Source: CAZXWK01 sp964644675
GTDB taxonomy: Bacteria > Actinomycetota > Coriobacteriia > Anaerosomatales > JAAXUF01
DNA length: 60,471 nucleotides
Assembly: GCA_964644675.1 (NCBI GenBank)
Contig: CAZXWK010000010.1
Location: 1 to 60,471, forward strand
Direction of reading: 5' to 3'
Position numbers and translations under genes: made by a program. A model generated the notes under the pieces. That model was not told where the DNA came from. It searched no databases and saw only the letters and a program-made list of their open reading frames with translations. Of this stretch, positions 10,038-18,416 are shown piece after piece (the first letter of the stretch is position 1; the number at the start of each line of letters is the position of its first letter).

Positions 10038-10934
10038 ATGGCGACCCTTCGCGACATCAAGAACCGCATCGGGAGCGTCCAGTCGACGCGCCAGATCACG
10101 CGCACCATGGAGATGGTGTCGACGGCCAAGCTCAAGAAGGCCCAGACGCGCATCGAGAACGCGCGGCCGTACGCCCTGGCGATGGCCGAGGTGCTCGGCA
10201 ACGTGGTCCGCTACGTGGAGAACGTGAGCCACCCGCTGCTCGAGGTGCGCGAGGAGCGCCGCCGCGTCGCTGTCGTGTCGATCGTCTCGGACCGTGGGTT
10301 CGCCGGGGCGTTCAACAGCAACATCATCCGCATGACCGAGCGCACGCTCGCCGACTTCGCCGAGCAGGGACTCGATGTCGAGCTCATCCTGTGTGGCAAG
10401 AAGGCGCTCTCCTACTTCCGCTACCGTGGTGTCGAGCCCGCGCTCTCGCTCGTCGGTGACTCCGACAAGCCGAGCTACGCCGACGCCCGGGGGATCGCGC
10501 AGCACGTCATGCGCGAGTACGAAGAGGGCTCGGTCGATGCGGTCTACGTGCTGTTCAACCGCTTCAAGAACGTCGCGGACCAGGTTCCCGAGATGCACCT
10601 GCTCCTGCCGATCGAGCGCGGTGTGCTCGATTCGGCCGAGGCCGGTGTCGAGGCGAGCGGTCGGAACCTCGAGTACCTGTTCGAGCCTTCGAGCGAGAAG
10701 GTGCTCGCCGACCTCCTGCCGACCTACGTCGAGGCGCTCATCTACCGCTCGATGCTGGAGTCGGCCGCGGCCGAGCAGGGCGCACGCCGCACGGCCATGA
10801 AGTCCGCCACGGACAACGCGTCCGACATGATCACGACCCTGACGCGCAGCTACAACCGCGCCCGTCAGGACGCGATCTCGACGGAGATCGCCGAGATCGT
10901 CGGCGGCGCCGCCGCACAGGAGAACAACGGCTAG
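10038..10934 (+). CDS. atpG: ATP synthase F1 subunit gamma
   Basis: This 298-residue central rotor shaft has the conserved N-terminal helix (DIKNRIGSVQSTRQITRTME) and the C-terminal helix with the family signature region (MKSATDNASDMITTLTR). The middle Rossmann-like domain is intact. It lies between atpA and atpD as expected. The atpD ATG immediately follows its TAG. Confidence 0.97.
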   Translation: MATLRDIKNRIGSVQSTRQITRTMEMVSTAKLKKAQTRIENARPYALAMAEVLGNVVRYVENVSHPLLEVREERRRVAVVSIVSDRGFAGAFNSNIIRMTERTLADFAEQGLDVELILCGKKALSYFRYRGVEPALSLVGDSDKPSYADARGIAQHVMREYEEGSVDAVYVLFNRFKNVADQVPEMHLLLPIERGVLDSAEAGVEASGRNLEYLFEPSSEKVLADLLPTYVEALIYRSMLESAAAEQGARRTAMKSATDNASDMITTLTRSYNRARQDAISTEIAEIVGGAAAQENNG

Positions 10935-12365
10935 ATGGCAGCTACAGAGAAGGATTCCGCTATGAACGTTGGACGCATCATCCGCGTCGTGGGCCCGGTC
11001 ATCGACGCCGAGTTCCCGGCGGACAGCATGCCGGCGATCTACAACGCGCTCACGCTTCAGGGCACCACCGAGATGGGCCCGATCGACCTCGTGCTCGAGG
11101 TCGAGCAGCACCTCGAGGGCGGCATCGTCCGCGCGGTCTCGATGGACTCCACCGACGGCGTCACGCGTGGCATGGAGGTCGTCGACACCGGCGCCCCGAT
11201 GCAGATGCCGGTCGGCCCGGAGACGCTGGGCCACATCTGGAACGTCGTCGGCAAGAACCTCGACGGCCCTCCCATCGCGGTCAAGCAGACCTACCCGATC
11301 CACCGCCCGGCTCCGACCTTCGAGGAGCTGGAGCCCAAGACCGAGATCTTCGAGACCGGCATCAAGGTCGTCGACCTGCTCGAGCCCTACATCAAGGGCG
11401 GCAAGACCGGCCTCTTCGGCGGTGCGGGCGTCGGCAAGACGGTCATCATCATGGAGCTCATCAACAACCTCGCCATGGCGCACGGCGGTACCTCCGTGTT
11501 CACCGGCGTGGGCGAGCGCACCCGTGAGGGCACCGACCTCTGGAACGAGATGAAGGAGTCGGGCGTCATCGAGAAGACCGTCCTCGTGTACGGTCAGATG
11601 AACGAGCCTCCCGGAGCGCGTCTGCGCGTCGGCCTCGCCGGCCTGACCGCCTGCGAGTACTTCCGCGACCAGGGCCAGGACGTCCTCCTGTTCGTGGACA
11701 ACATCTTCCGCTTCACCCAGGCGGGTTCCGAGGTCTCCGCGCTTCTCGGCCGCATGCCTTCCGCGGTCGGCTACCAGCCCACGCTCGCGACCGAGATGGG
11801 CGACCTGCAGGAGCGCATCACCTCGACCAAGACCGGTTCGATCACGTCGGTCCAGGCCATCTACGTCCCGGCCGACGACCTGACCGACCCGGCGCCGGCC
11901 ACGGCGTTCACCCACCTCGACGCGACCACCGTTCTCTCGCGTGGTATCGCCGAGATGGGCATCTACCCGGCGGTCGACCCGCTCGAGTCGACCTCCCGCG
12001 CGCTCGACCCGAGCGTCGTCGGCGAGGAGCACTACCGCGTCGCCCGCGAGGTCCAGCGCATCCTGCAGCGCAACAAGGACCTCCAGGACATCATCGCGAT
12101 CCTCGGTATGGACGAGCTCTCGGAGGAGGACAAGCTGACCGTCGCGCGTGCGCGCAAGATGCAGCAGTTCCTCAGCCAGCCGTTCCACGTCGCCGAGCAG
12201 TTCACCGGCATGGCGGGCAAGTACGTGAAGCTCGAGGACACCATCAAGGGCTTCAACATGATCGCCAGCGGCGAGTGCGACGACATCCCCGAGCAGGCGT
12301 TCCGCTACGTCGGCACCATCGAGGAGGCCCTTGAGAAGGCCGCCGAGATGGCCGCGACGGTCTAA
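10935..12365 (+). CDS. atpD: ATP synthase F1 subunit beta
   Basis: This 476-residue catalytic subunit has Walker A GGAGVGKT near residue 162, the catalytic glutamate segment GVGERTREG, Walker B LLFVDNIFRFTQAGSEVSA, and the signature PAVDPLESTSRALDP. ATG 10935 touches the atpG stop. A second ATG at 10962 (MNVGRIIRVVGPV) matches the usual start of the beta-barrel domain, so the first nine residues may not be translated. Confidence 0.98.
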   Translation: MAATEKDSAMNVGRIIRVVGPVIDAEFPADSMPAIYNALTLQGTTEMGPIDLVLEVEQHLEGGIVRAVSMDSTDGVTRGMEVVDTGAPMQMPVGPETLGHIWNVVGKNLDGPPIAVKQTYPIHRPAPTFEELEPKTEIFETGIKVVDLLEPYIKGGKTGLFGGAGVGKTVIIMELINNLAMAHGGTSVFTGVGERTREGTDLWNEMKESGVIEKTVLVYGQMNEPPGARLRVGLAGLTACEYFRDQGQDVLLFVDNIFRFTQAGSEVSALLGRMPSAVGYQPTLATEMGDLQERITSTKTGSITSVQAIYVPADDLTDPAPATAFTHLDATTVLSRGIAEMGIYPAVDPLESTSRALDPSVVGEEHYRVAREVQRILQRNKDLQDIIAILGMDELSEEDKLTVARARKMQQFLSQPFHVAEQFTGMAGKYVKLEDTIKGFNMIASGECDDIPEQAFRYVGTIEEALEKAAEMAATV

Positions 12366-12377
12366 GGGAGAGCCACT

Positions 12378-12803
12378 GTGGCCCGTACACTCCTCTGCGA
12401 GATCGTCACGCCGGAGTCCATCCTCTACACCAACGAGGTGCAGATGGTGGTGGCGACGACCGCCGAAGGCGAGATCGGCATCCTGCCGCTGCACGCCCCG
12501 ATCGTGACGACGCTCGCGCCGGGTGAGGTCCGCCTGCGCTACGGCGACAACGCGAGCGACTGGGAGTTCTTCTCGATCAACGGAGGCTACCTGCAGGTCC
12601 ACGAGGACAAGGTCATCGTCCTCGCCGACGCCGCGGTACCGGTCTCCCAGATCGACCCCGTCCGCGCCAAGGAGTCGGCCGAGTTCATCAAGGAGCGCCT
12701 CTCCGAGCTCCCGGTCGATGCCGAGGACGAGCGGGAAGCGATGATCCGCGACCTCAACTGGGCCGAGGTCCAGATCAAGGTCGCCGAGAAGCGCGGCGCG
12801 TAA
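12378..12803 (+). CDS. atpC: ATP synthase F1 subunit epsilon
   Basis: This 141-residue subunit comprises the N-terminal beta-sandwich (ILYTNEVQMVVATTAEGEIG and LPLHAPIVTTLAPGEVRLRY) and a C-terminal helical hairpin that regulates ATP hydrolysis. GTG 12378 follows GGGAGAG. It is the last gene of the atp operon and is followed by a strong hairpin. Confidence 0.94.
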   Translation: MARTLLCEIVTPESILYTNEVQMVVATTAEGEIGILPLHAPIVTTLAPGEVRLRYGDNASDWEFFSINGGYLQVHEDKVIVLADAAVPVSQIDPVRAKESAEFIKERLSELPVDAEDEREAMIRDLNWAEVQIKVAEKRGA

Positions 12804-12823
12804 GCACCACACACGGGTACGAC

Positions 12824-12858
12824 CGGGGGCGGGCTCGCTGCATGCGGGTCCGCCCCCG
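12824..12858 (+). terminator. Hairpin terminator of the atp operon
   Basis: CGGGGGCGG (12824-12832) pairs with CCGCCCCCG (12850-12858) over nine bases around a 17-base loop, followed by CTGTTCGCTT. It is positioned 20 bases after atpC. Confidence 0.65.
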
Positions 12859-12915
12859 CTGTTCGCTTCAGGTCACGGCTGCATGACGGCACGCCGGGCA
12901 CGACGAGGGGTACGG

Positions 12916-12921
12916 TATCCT
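12916..12921 (+). promoter_or_regulatory. Putative -10 element placing the transcript start at the murA ATG
   Basis: TATCCT at 12916-12921 ends seven bases before the murA ATG at 12929. No Shine-Dalgarno sequence lies at a usable distance (GAGGGG is about 18 bases away). This arrangement predicts a leaderless mRNA. Confidence 0.4.
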
Positions 12922-12928
12922 GACACAC

Positions 12929-14188
12929 ATGGAATCGATCATCGTTCGCGGCGGCCGGTGTCTCACCGGTGAGGTCCGCGTAGAAGGCGCGAAGAACTCG
13001 GCGCTCAAGCTCATGGCGGCATCGCTCCTGGCCCCGGGTGTCTCGCGCATCACCAACGTCCCGGATATCGCGGATGTCGAGGTCATGGCCGAGGTGCTGC
13101 GAGGCTTGGGCGTCGGCGTGCGGCGTGCCGACCACTCGATCGAGATCGACGCGACGCAGGTCACGAGTTTCGAGGCGCCCTACGAGATGGTGGCGCGCAT
13201 GCGCGCCTCGATCTCCGTCCTCGGCCCGCTCGTCGCGCGCTACGGGCAGGCTCACGTCGCGATGCCCGGCGGCTGCAACATCGGCTCGCGCAAGATCGAC
13301 ATGCACATCAGCGGCCTCGCGGAGCTCGGCGTCGAGATACGCACCGGCCACGGGTACATCGACGCGATCGCCCCGGAAGGCGGCCTCCACGGCGGTGACG
13401 TCACGCTCGACTTCCCGAGCGTGGGCGCGACCGAGAACCTGCTCACGGCCGCCGCGGTCGCGCGCGGCACCACGGTCATCCAGAACGCGGCGCGTGAGCC
13501 CGAGATCGTCGACCTGATCGACTTGCTCAACGGCATGGGCGCGCGCATCACGGGCGGCGGCACCGCTACCGTCACGGTCGAGGGCGTCGAGGCGCTCCAT
13601 CCCGTCGAGCACCGCGTGGTCGGCGACCGCATCGAGGCCGGCACGTTCGTGGTCGCCGGCGCGATGAGCGGCGGCCCCCTCACGGTCCTCGGCTTCGACC
13701 CCGCGCACCTCGAGCTCGTCCTCTCCAAGCTCGAGCAGGCCGGCTGCACGATCGACCGGCTGCCCGACGGCGTGACCGTCGAGCGCAAGGGTCCCGTCCG
13801 GCCGGTCGACGTCCAGACGCTGCCGTTCCCCGGCTTCCCGACCGACATGCAGGCGCAGTTCATGGCGCTCATGTCGATCGCCGAAGGCAACAGCATCATC
13901 ACCGAGAACGTCTTCGAGAACCGCTTCATGTTCGCCGACGAGCTCGCGCGCATGGGGGCCGACATACGCATCGAGGGCCATCACGCGCTCGTGAAGGGCG
14001 TGCGCCAGCTCTCCGGCGCGCCCGTGAAGTCGCCTGACCTGCGCGGCGGGGCGGCGCTCGTGATCGCCGGGCTGTGCGCGGACGGCGAGACCAAGGTGGA
14101 GGACGTCTACCACATCGACCGCGGCTACGAGCGGTTCGTCGAGAAGCTCGCGGCGCTCGGCGCCGACATCGAGCGCACCGGCTCCTAG
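12929..14188 (+). CDS. murA: UDP-N-acetylglucosamine 1-carboxyvinyltransferase
   Basis: This 419-residue enzyme transfers enolpyruvate from PEP to UDP-GlcNAc, the first committed step of peptidoglycan synthesis. It shows the inside-out alpha/beta barrel of the EPSP synthase family, with VEGAKNSALKLMAASLLAPG at the N terminus. The active-site cysteine is present as C116 in MPGGCNIGSRKIDMH, so this is the fosfomycin-sensitive form by established knowledge. ATG 12929 appears to lack a Shine-Dalgarno sequence. It is followed by fabZ after 37 bases, a wall/lipid pairing seen elsewhere. Confidence 0.96.
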   Translation: MESIIVRGGRCLTGEVRVEGAKNSALKLMAASLLAPGVSRITNVPDIADVEVMAEVLRGLGVGVRRADHSIEIDATQVTSFEAPYEMVARMRASISVLGPLVARYGQAHVAMPGGCNIGSRKIDMHISGLAELGVEIRTGHGYIDAIAPEGGLHGGDVTLDFPSVGATENLLTAAAVARGTTVIQNAAREPEIVDLIDLLNGMGARITGGGTATVTVEGVEALHPVEHRVVGDRIEAGTFVVAGAMSGGPLTVLGFDPAHLELVLSKLEQAGCTIDRLPDGVTVERKGPVRPVDVQTLPFPGFPTDMQAQFMALMSIAEGNSIITENVFENRFMFADELARMGADIRIEGHHALVKGVRQLSGAPVKSPDLRGGAALVIAGLCADGETKVEDVYHIDRGYERFVEKLAALGADIERTGS

Positions 14189-14225
14189 CCCGCGCCGGCC
14201 GCACCGACCTCAGGGGGTACCAGCC

Positions 14226-14648
14226 ATGCTCGACCGCACGGCCATCGAGGCCATCATTCCGCATCGCGATCCGTTCCTGCTCGTGGACCGAGTGCTCGAG
14301 ATGGAGCCGGGTGTCTCGGCGAAGGGCGAACTCGACGTCGTCTCGACCGCGTTCTGGGTGCCAGGTCACTTCCCCGAGTACGCGGTCATGCCCGGCGTGC
14401 TCATCGTCGAGGCGCTCGCGCAGGTCGGTGCCGTCGCGCTGTTGTCGCTGCCCGAGAACCGCGGCAAGCTCGCGTTCTTCGGCGGCATCGACAAGGTGCG
14501 CTTCAAGCGCCAGGTCGTTCCGGGCGAGACGCTGCTGCTCGAGTGCGCGATCACCAAGACTCGGGGACCCATCGGGTTCGGCGAGGCGCGCGCCTCGGTC
14601 GACGGGGAGCTCGCCTGCTCGGGCGAGCTCATGTTTGCGATAAAATAG
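14226..14648 (+). CDS. fabZ: 3-hydroxyacyl-ACP dehydratase FabZ
   Basis: This 140-residue hot-dog-fold dehydratase acts in fatty-acid elongation. The catalytic histidine lies in PGHFPEYAVMPGVLIVEALA, where the glutamate also belongs to the active site. The entry loop IPHRDPFLLVDRVLEM is typical. The ATG follows GGGGGTACC. A hairpin follows the stop. Confidence 0.95.
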   Translation: MLDRTAIEAIIPHRDPFLLVDRVLEMEPGVSAKGELDVVSTAFWVPGHFPEYAVMPGVLIVEALAQVGAVALLSLPENRGKLAFFGGIDKVRFKRQVVPGETLLLECAITKTRGPIGFGEARASVDGELACSGELMFAIK

Positions 14649-14652
14649 GCGG

Positions 14653-14687
14653 GTTCTGGCGCCGGGTGCGCCCGCACCCTGCAGAAC
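14653..14687 (+). terminator. Nested hairpin after fabZ, putative terminator
   Basis: An inner stem GGGTGC (14664-14669) pairs with GCACCC (14674-14679), and an outer stem GTTCTG (14653-14658) pairs with CAGAAC (14682-14687). No T-tract follows, so termination is only inferred. Confidence 0.45.
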
Positions 14688-14733
14688 GGCGCTGGCGCAC
14701 GATCCCCGAACGGATACGGAGACTTCCCGAATC

Positions 14734-16029
14734 ATGACTCTCGAACAGCGACTCGCTGACGGCACGGCCGTCTTTGGAGTGGTCGGCCTGGGCTACGTGG
14801 GGCTGCCGCTCGTCGTCGAGATGGCCAAGGTCGGTCATCGCGTCATCGGCATGGACGTGAGCGGCGGCAAGGTCGACGAGGTGAACGCAGGCCGGAGCTA
14901 CATCCCGGACGTGCCCACCGACGAGCTCGCGGAGCTGGTCTCGGCGGGGCTCGTCGAGGCGACCACCGACTTTTCGCGGGCGTCCGAATGCGACTGCATC
15001 GCGATCTGCGTGCCGACGCCCCTCGACGAGATGAAGGCGCCGGACACCTCGTACATGGAGAGCGCGGCCGCCTCGATCACCCCGCACCTGAAGCCGGGCA
15101 CGCTCGTGACGCTCGAGTCGACCACCTACCCCGGTACCACCGAGGAGGTCATCCAGCCCATCCTCGAGGCGGGCGGCCTGGTGACCGGCGAGACACTGTT
15201 CCTCGCGTTCTCGCCCGAGCGCGTGGATCCGGGCAACCCCGTCTACCAGACCAAGAACACGCCCAAGGTCGTTGGGGGAGTGACGCCGGCCTGCACGGCG
15301 GTCGCCAAGGCGTTCTACGAGCGCTACCTCGACACTGTCGTCCCGGTCTCCTCGACGCGCGCCGCCGAGATGACCAAGCTGCTCGAGAACATCTTCCGCT
15401 GCGTCAACATCGCGCTCGTCAACGAGCTGCTGATGCTGTGGGAGCGCATGGACATCAACATCTGGGAGGTCGTGGACGCGGCCAAGACCAAGCCGTTCGG
15501 CTTCATGCCGTTCTACCCGGGCCCGGGCCTGGGCGGCCACTGCATCCCGATCGACCCCTTCTACCTGTCGTGGAAGGCCCGCGAGTTCGACATCCACACC
15601 GAGTTCATCGAGCTCGCCGGCAAGACCAACGAGCAGATGCCGTACTACGTCGTCCAGCGCCTCATGACCGCACTGAACGACGTGCGCAAGCCGCTCGCCG
15701 GCAGCCGCATCCTCATGCTGGGCGTCGCGTACAAGGCGAACATCGACGACATGCGCGAGTCTCCGGCGATCAAGATCGGCGAGCTGCTGCTCGACAAGGA
15801 GGCCGACCTCGTCTACCACGACCCCTACGTGGCGAGCTTCTCGGTGGAGGGCGTGGAGGTGCCGCGCGTCGAGCTGACGGTCGAAGAGGTCAACGCGGCC
15901 GATGCGGTGCTCATCGTGACCGACCACGCGAACGTCGACTATGCGCTGGTCCTCGACGCCGCGCGGCTCGTGTTCGACACGCGCAATGCCCTCAAGAACG
16001 TCGAAGATCCCAAGGTGGTGCGCCTCTAG
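14734..16029 (+). CDS. wecC: UDP-N-acetyl-D-mannosamine/glucosamine dehydrogenase (WecC/WbpA type)
   Basis: This 431-residue NAD-dependent four-electron nucleotide-sugar dehydrogenase makes a UDP-HexNAc uronate. The Rossmann motif VVGLGYVGLPLV opens the protein, LLENIFRCVNIALVNEL forms the central helix, and the catalytic cysteine is in GPGLGGHCIPIDPFYLSWK. That HCIPIDPFY context is characteristic of the UDP-HexNAc enzymes (WecC, WbpA, TviB) rather than UDP-glucose dehydrogenase, which is GGSCFPKD and occurs separately in this window. It is followed within two bases by a beta-helix acyltransferase, so the pair probably shares a uronate-sugar pathway. Whether the substrate is ManNAc or GlcNAc cannot be read from sequence. 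Confidence 0.88.
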   Translation: MTLEQRLADGTAVFGVVGLGYVGLPLVVEMAKVGHRVIGMDVSGGKVDEVNAGRSYIPDVPTDELAELVSAGLVEATTDFSRASECDCIAICVPTPLDEMKAPDTSYMESAAASITPHLKPGTLVTLESTTYPGTTEEVIQPILEAGGLVTGETLFLAFSPERVDPGNPVYQTKNTPKVVGGVTPACTAVAKAFYERYLDTVVPVSSTRAAEMTKLLENIFRCVNIALVNELLMLWERMDINIWEVVDAAKTKPFGFMPFYPGPGLGGHCIPIDPFYLSWKAREFDIHTEFIELAGKTNEQMPYYVVQRLMTALNDVRKPLAGSRILMLGVAYKANIDDMRESPAIKIGELLLDKEADLVYHDPYVASFSVEGVEVPRVELTVEEVNAADAVLIVTDHANVDYALVLDAARLVFDTRNALKNVEDPKVVRL

Positions 16030-16030
16030 G

Positions 16031-16666
16031 ATGAGCAGCGCAGCCTACGTACACCCGACCGCCGTCATCGGTGACAACTTCAAGCCGGCGCCGTTCGCGC
16101 TCATAGACGACGCGGTCACGATCGGCGAGAACGTCATCACCGGCACGTGCGTCCACGTGCGCCACGGTGCGAGCGTCGGCGACAACGTGCTGGTGGGCGA
16201 TCACGTCACCATCCACGACTCCGCGGTCGTCGAGGACGGGTGCGTGCTGGGAGACGGCGCGGTGGTGGGCAAGCGGGCCTTCGCTGCCGACGCTCCCACG
16301 ACCGAAGAGATCGCCGGCATCCGCCTCGCCGAGAAGTGCTCGGTGGGGAGCAACGCGGTGCTCGCCGCGGCGTCGGTCTTTGGTGTCGGCTGCGCGATCA
16401 GCGAGGGCTCCGTGGTCGCGGCCGGCTGCAACGCCGGCGACAACGTGCGGATCGGGCCGGTCGCCGTGATCGAGCCCGGTGTGACGCTGGGTGATGGCGC
16501 CCGCGTGGGCGCAGGAACGTTCGTGGGAGAAGGGGCCGTGGTCGGCCCGAACGCGACGATCGGCGGCGGCTGCCGGGTGCTCCCGGGCGCGCACGTCGCG
16601 CCCTCGGCAACGGTGGTTCCCGGCTCGGCGGTCCCGGCGGTCGGCGCCGGCGAAGAGACCGGCTGA
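16031..16666 (+). CDS. Left-handed beta-helix (hexapeptide repeat) acyltransferase
   Basis: This protein of about 211 residues consists almost entirely of isoleucine-patch hexapeptide repeats (for example VTIGENVITGTCVHV and VLVGDHVTIHDSAVV), interrupted by one exposed loop (FAADAPTTEEIAGIRL). It resembles WbpD/WlbB-type sugar N-acetyltransferases that act after a UDP-HexNAc uronate has been aminated. The adjacent WecC-like gene supports that role, but no aminotransferase is visible nearby. ATG 16031 follows the wecC TAG by one base. A longer frame from 15941 is a shadow of wecC. The exact acyl acceptor is unknown. Confidence 0.75.
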   Translation: MSSAAYVHPTAVIGDNFKPAPFALIDDAVTIGENVITGTCVHVRHGASVGDNVLVGDHVTIHDSAVVEDGCVLGDGAVVGKRAFAADAPTTEEIAGIRLAEKCSVGSNAVLAAASVFGVGCAISEGSVVAAGCNAGDNVRIGPVAVIEPGVTLGDGARVGAGTFVGEGAVVGPNATIGGGCRVLPGAHVAPSATVVPGSAVPAVGAGEETG

Positions 16667-16689
16667 CCGCGCTAGGTTACGAACCGGAA

Positions 16690-16779
16690 CCGTCCTGCGC
16701 AGGACGGGCTAGTAGTGGCAAGCCCCTTGCACAAGGTGAGCTTCCGATACAGAGGTGAACGACCCGCCTTGACAGGCGG
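16690..16779 (+). other. Hairpin-rich leader upstream of the LCP gene
   Basis: A perfect 18-base palindrome CCGTCCTGCGCAGGACGG (16690-16707) is followed by three more short inverted repeats. GGGCT (16706-16710) pairs with AGCCC (16721-16725), CCTT (16725-16728) with AAGG (16733-16736), and CCGCCT (16764-16769) with AGGCGG (16774-16779). Some are mutually exclusive. The last stem loop contains TTGACA, but no matching -10 follows. The function is not established. Confidence 0.4.
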
Positions 16780-16800
16780 CACAGGCGTCACGGGAGAGAG

Positions 16801-18345
16801 ATGGGCAAGCACTCACAGAGTCGGGGAACGGGAAGCTCCGGGCAGGGCCCGAGGCGTCGTCGTTCCATCGATGAAGGCAAGCGGCGCGTTCCCGCCGAGC
16901 GTCGTAGGACGCCGGGCGAGCGAGCGACGGCTGCCCAGATCGCGTCGGGCGAGGAGTCGTACCATCTGTCCGACCCCACCTCGCGTCGCCGCGGGTCGCT
17001 CGAGACGGCGCCCGCGCGACTGCGCGTCGAGCGCGACCGGCGGCGCGCCAAGACCAAGCGCATCGCATTGGTTGTCGCGGGAGTGTTCGCGGCCCTCGTC
17101 GTGTTCGCGGCCCTCGGCGTGTACGCGTACGCGTCGCACATCGCGGGCGTCATGCACGGGACCGTGACCCAGCGCGAGAAGCTGGTCGTCGCGCTCGAGA
17201 AGGCCAAGCCTCAAGAGCCGTACAACCTGCTCCTGCTCGGCGTCGACCGCCGACCGGGGGAGAAGGCCTTCCGTACCGACACGATGATCCTGGCGCACGT
17301 CGATCCGGTCCAGAAGCAGGTGTGGCTGCTCTCGCTGCCGCGCGACACCAAGGTCGCGATCCCCGGTCACGGCGAGCGCAAGATCAACGACGCGCACTTC
17401 TACGGCGGGCCCGAGCTCACCATCAAGACGGTGCAGAACTTCACGGGGCTCAAGATCAACCACTACATGGAGGTCAACTTCACGGCCTTCGAGAAGGCCG
17501 TCGACGGTCTGGGCGGCGTGTGGGTCGACGTGCCCAAGGCGATCAACGACAAGAAGGCCGATCGGAGCCCGCACCACCGGGCGGCGAAGATCGACGCGGG
17601 CTACCAGCGGCTCGATGGCGAGCACGCGCTCACCTTCGTGCGAAGCCGCGACTACGTGGACGCGGACTGGCAGCGCATGAAGAACCAGCAGCTCTTCTTC
17701 AAGGCACTCGCCGACACCATGAAGAAGTCGAGCAGCGTCGTGAAGATCCCGTCGGTGATCAACTCGGTCGCGCCCTACATCATGACCGACATGTCGATCG
17801 TCGAGATGATCAAGACCGCTCAGGCCCTCAAGGACGCGGGCGGCTCGCGCGTCTACACCGCGACGGTCACCGGTGAGTGGAAGTCCCCGTTCGTCTACCC
17901 GGACACCAAGCGGCTCAAGTCGCTCGTGGGCGACATCAAGGCCGGCCGAGCGTTCGACGCGACCTCGTCAGCGAGCCCGACGACGACCGTAGGCCCCGGC
18001 GGTGGCGCGCTCCCGGTGTCGGCCAAGAAGCCGTCCCAGATCACGGTCACCGTCCAGAACGGTTCGGGGATCACCGGTGCCGCCAAGCAGGCCTCATCGA
18101 TCCTCAAGGCCCAGGGTTTCCAGGTGCCGACCGTGGGCAACGCGAACCAGAACGTCTACGACAAGACGATGATCATCTACAAGACCGACATCGGCCCCGC
18201 GCAGACCGTGGCGACCTACATGCCGCCCAAGACCAAGCTGGTACAGAGCCGTGCGATGTACGCGTTCGACACCGACGTGCTGGTGATCGTGGGCAAGGAC
18301 TGGGACGTGAGCAAGGTCCCGGCGGCACCGGTGAAGACGCAGTAG
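16801..18345 (+). CDS. LytR-CpsA-Psr (LCP) family protein with C-terminal LytR_C domain
   Basis: This 514-residue protein has a basic, disordered cytoplasmic N terminus and one membrane helix at about residues 88-110. An extracellular LCP domain (NLLLLGVDRRPGE near 141, DTMILAHVDP, LSLPRDTKV, GHGERKINDAHFYGG) follows. Near the end is a LytR_C domain (QITVTVQNGSGITGAAKQA). LCP proteins attach undecaprenyl-linked anionic polymers to peptidoglycan. The conserved arginines and aspartates of the pyrophosphate site are present (LGVDRR, FRTDTM, PRDT). A hydrophilic Ser/Thr linker separates the domains. It follows the wecC/acyltransferase pair and precedes convergent sugar genes, which fits ligation of the locally made polymer. 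Confidence 0.92.
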   Translation: MGKHSQSRGTGSSGQGPRRRRSIDEGKRRVPAERRRTPGERATAAQIASGEESYHLSDPTSRRRGSLETAPARLRVERDRRRAKTKRIALVVAGVFAALVVFAALGVYAYASHIAGVMHGTVTQREKLVVALEKAKPQEPYNLLLLGVDRRPGEKAFRTDTMILAHVDPVQKQVWLLSLPRDTKVAIPGHGERKINDAHFYGGPELTIKTVQNFTGLKINHYMEVNFTAFEKAVDGLGGVWVDVPKAINDKKADRSPHHRAAKIDAGYQRLDGEHALTFVRSRDYVDADWQRMKNQQLFFKALADTMKKSSSVVKIPSVINSVAPYIMTDMSIVEMIKTAQALKDAGGSRVYTATVTGEWKSPFVYPDTKRLKSLVGDIKAGRAFDATSSASPTTTVGPGGGALPVSAKKPSQITVTVQNGSGITGAAKQASSILKAQGFQVPTVGNANQNVYDKTMIIYKTDIGPAQTVATYMPPKTKLVQSRAMYAFDTDVLVIVGKDWDVSKVPAAPVKTQ

Positions 18346-18382
18346 CGCGCGCTCGGTGTCGCGCTGAATCCACCGAGTACTC

Positions 18383-18410
18383 CGATGGCCGCCCGCCGAG
18401 GCGGCCATCG
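18383..18410. terminator. Bidirectional hairpin terminator
   Basis: CGATGGCCGCC (18383-18393) pairs perfectly with GGCGGCCATCG (18400-18410) around a six-base loop. It lies between the convergent LCP and glycosyltransferase genes and can serve both strands. Confidence 0.7.
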
Positions 18411-18416
18411 CGCATC

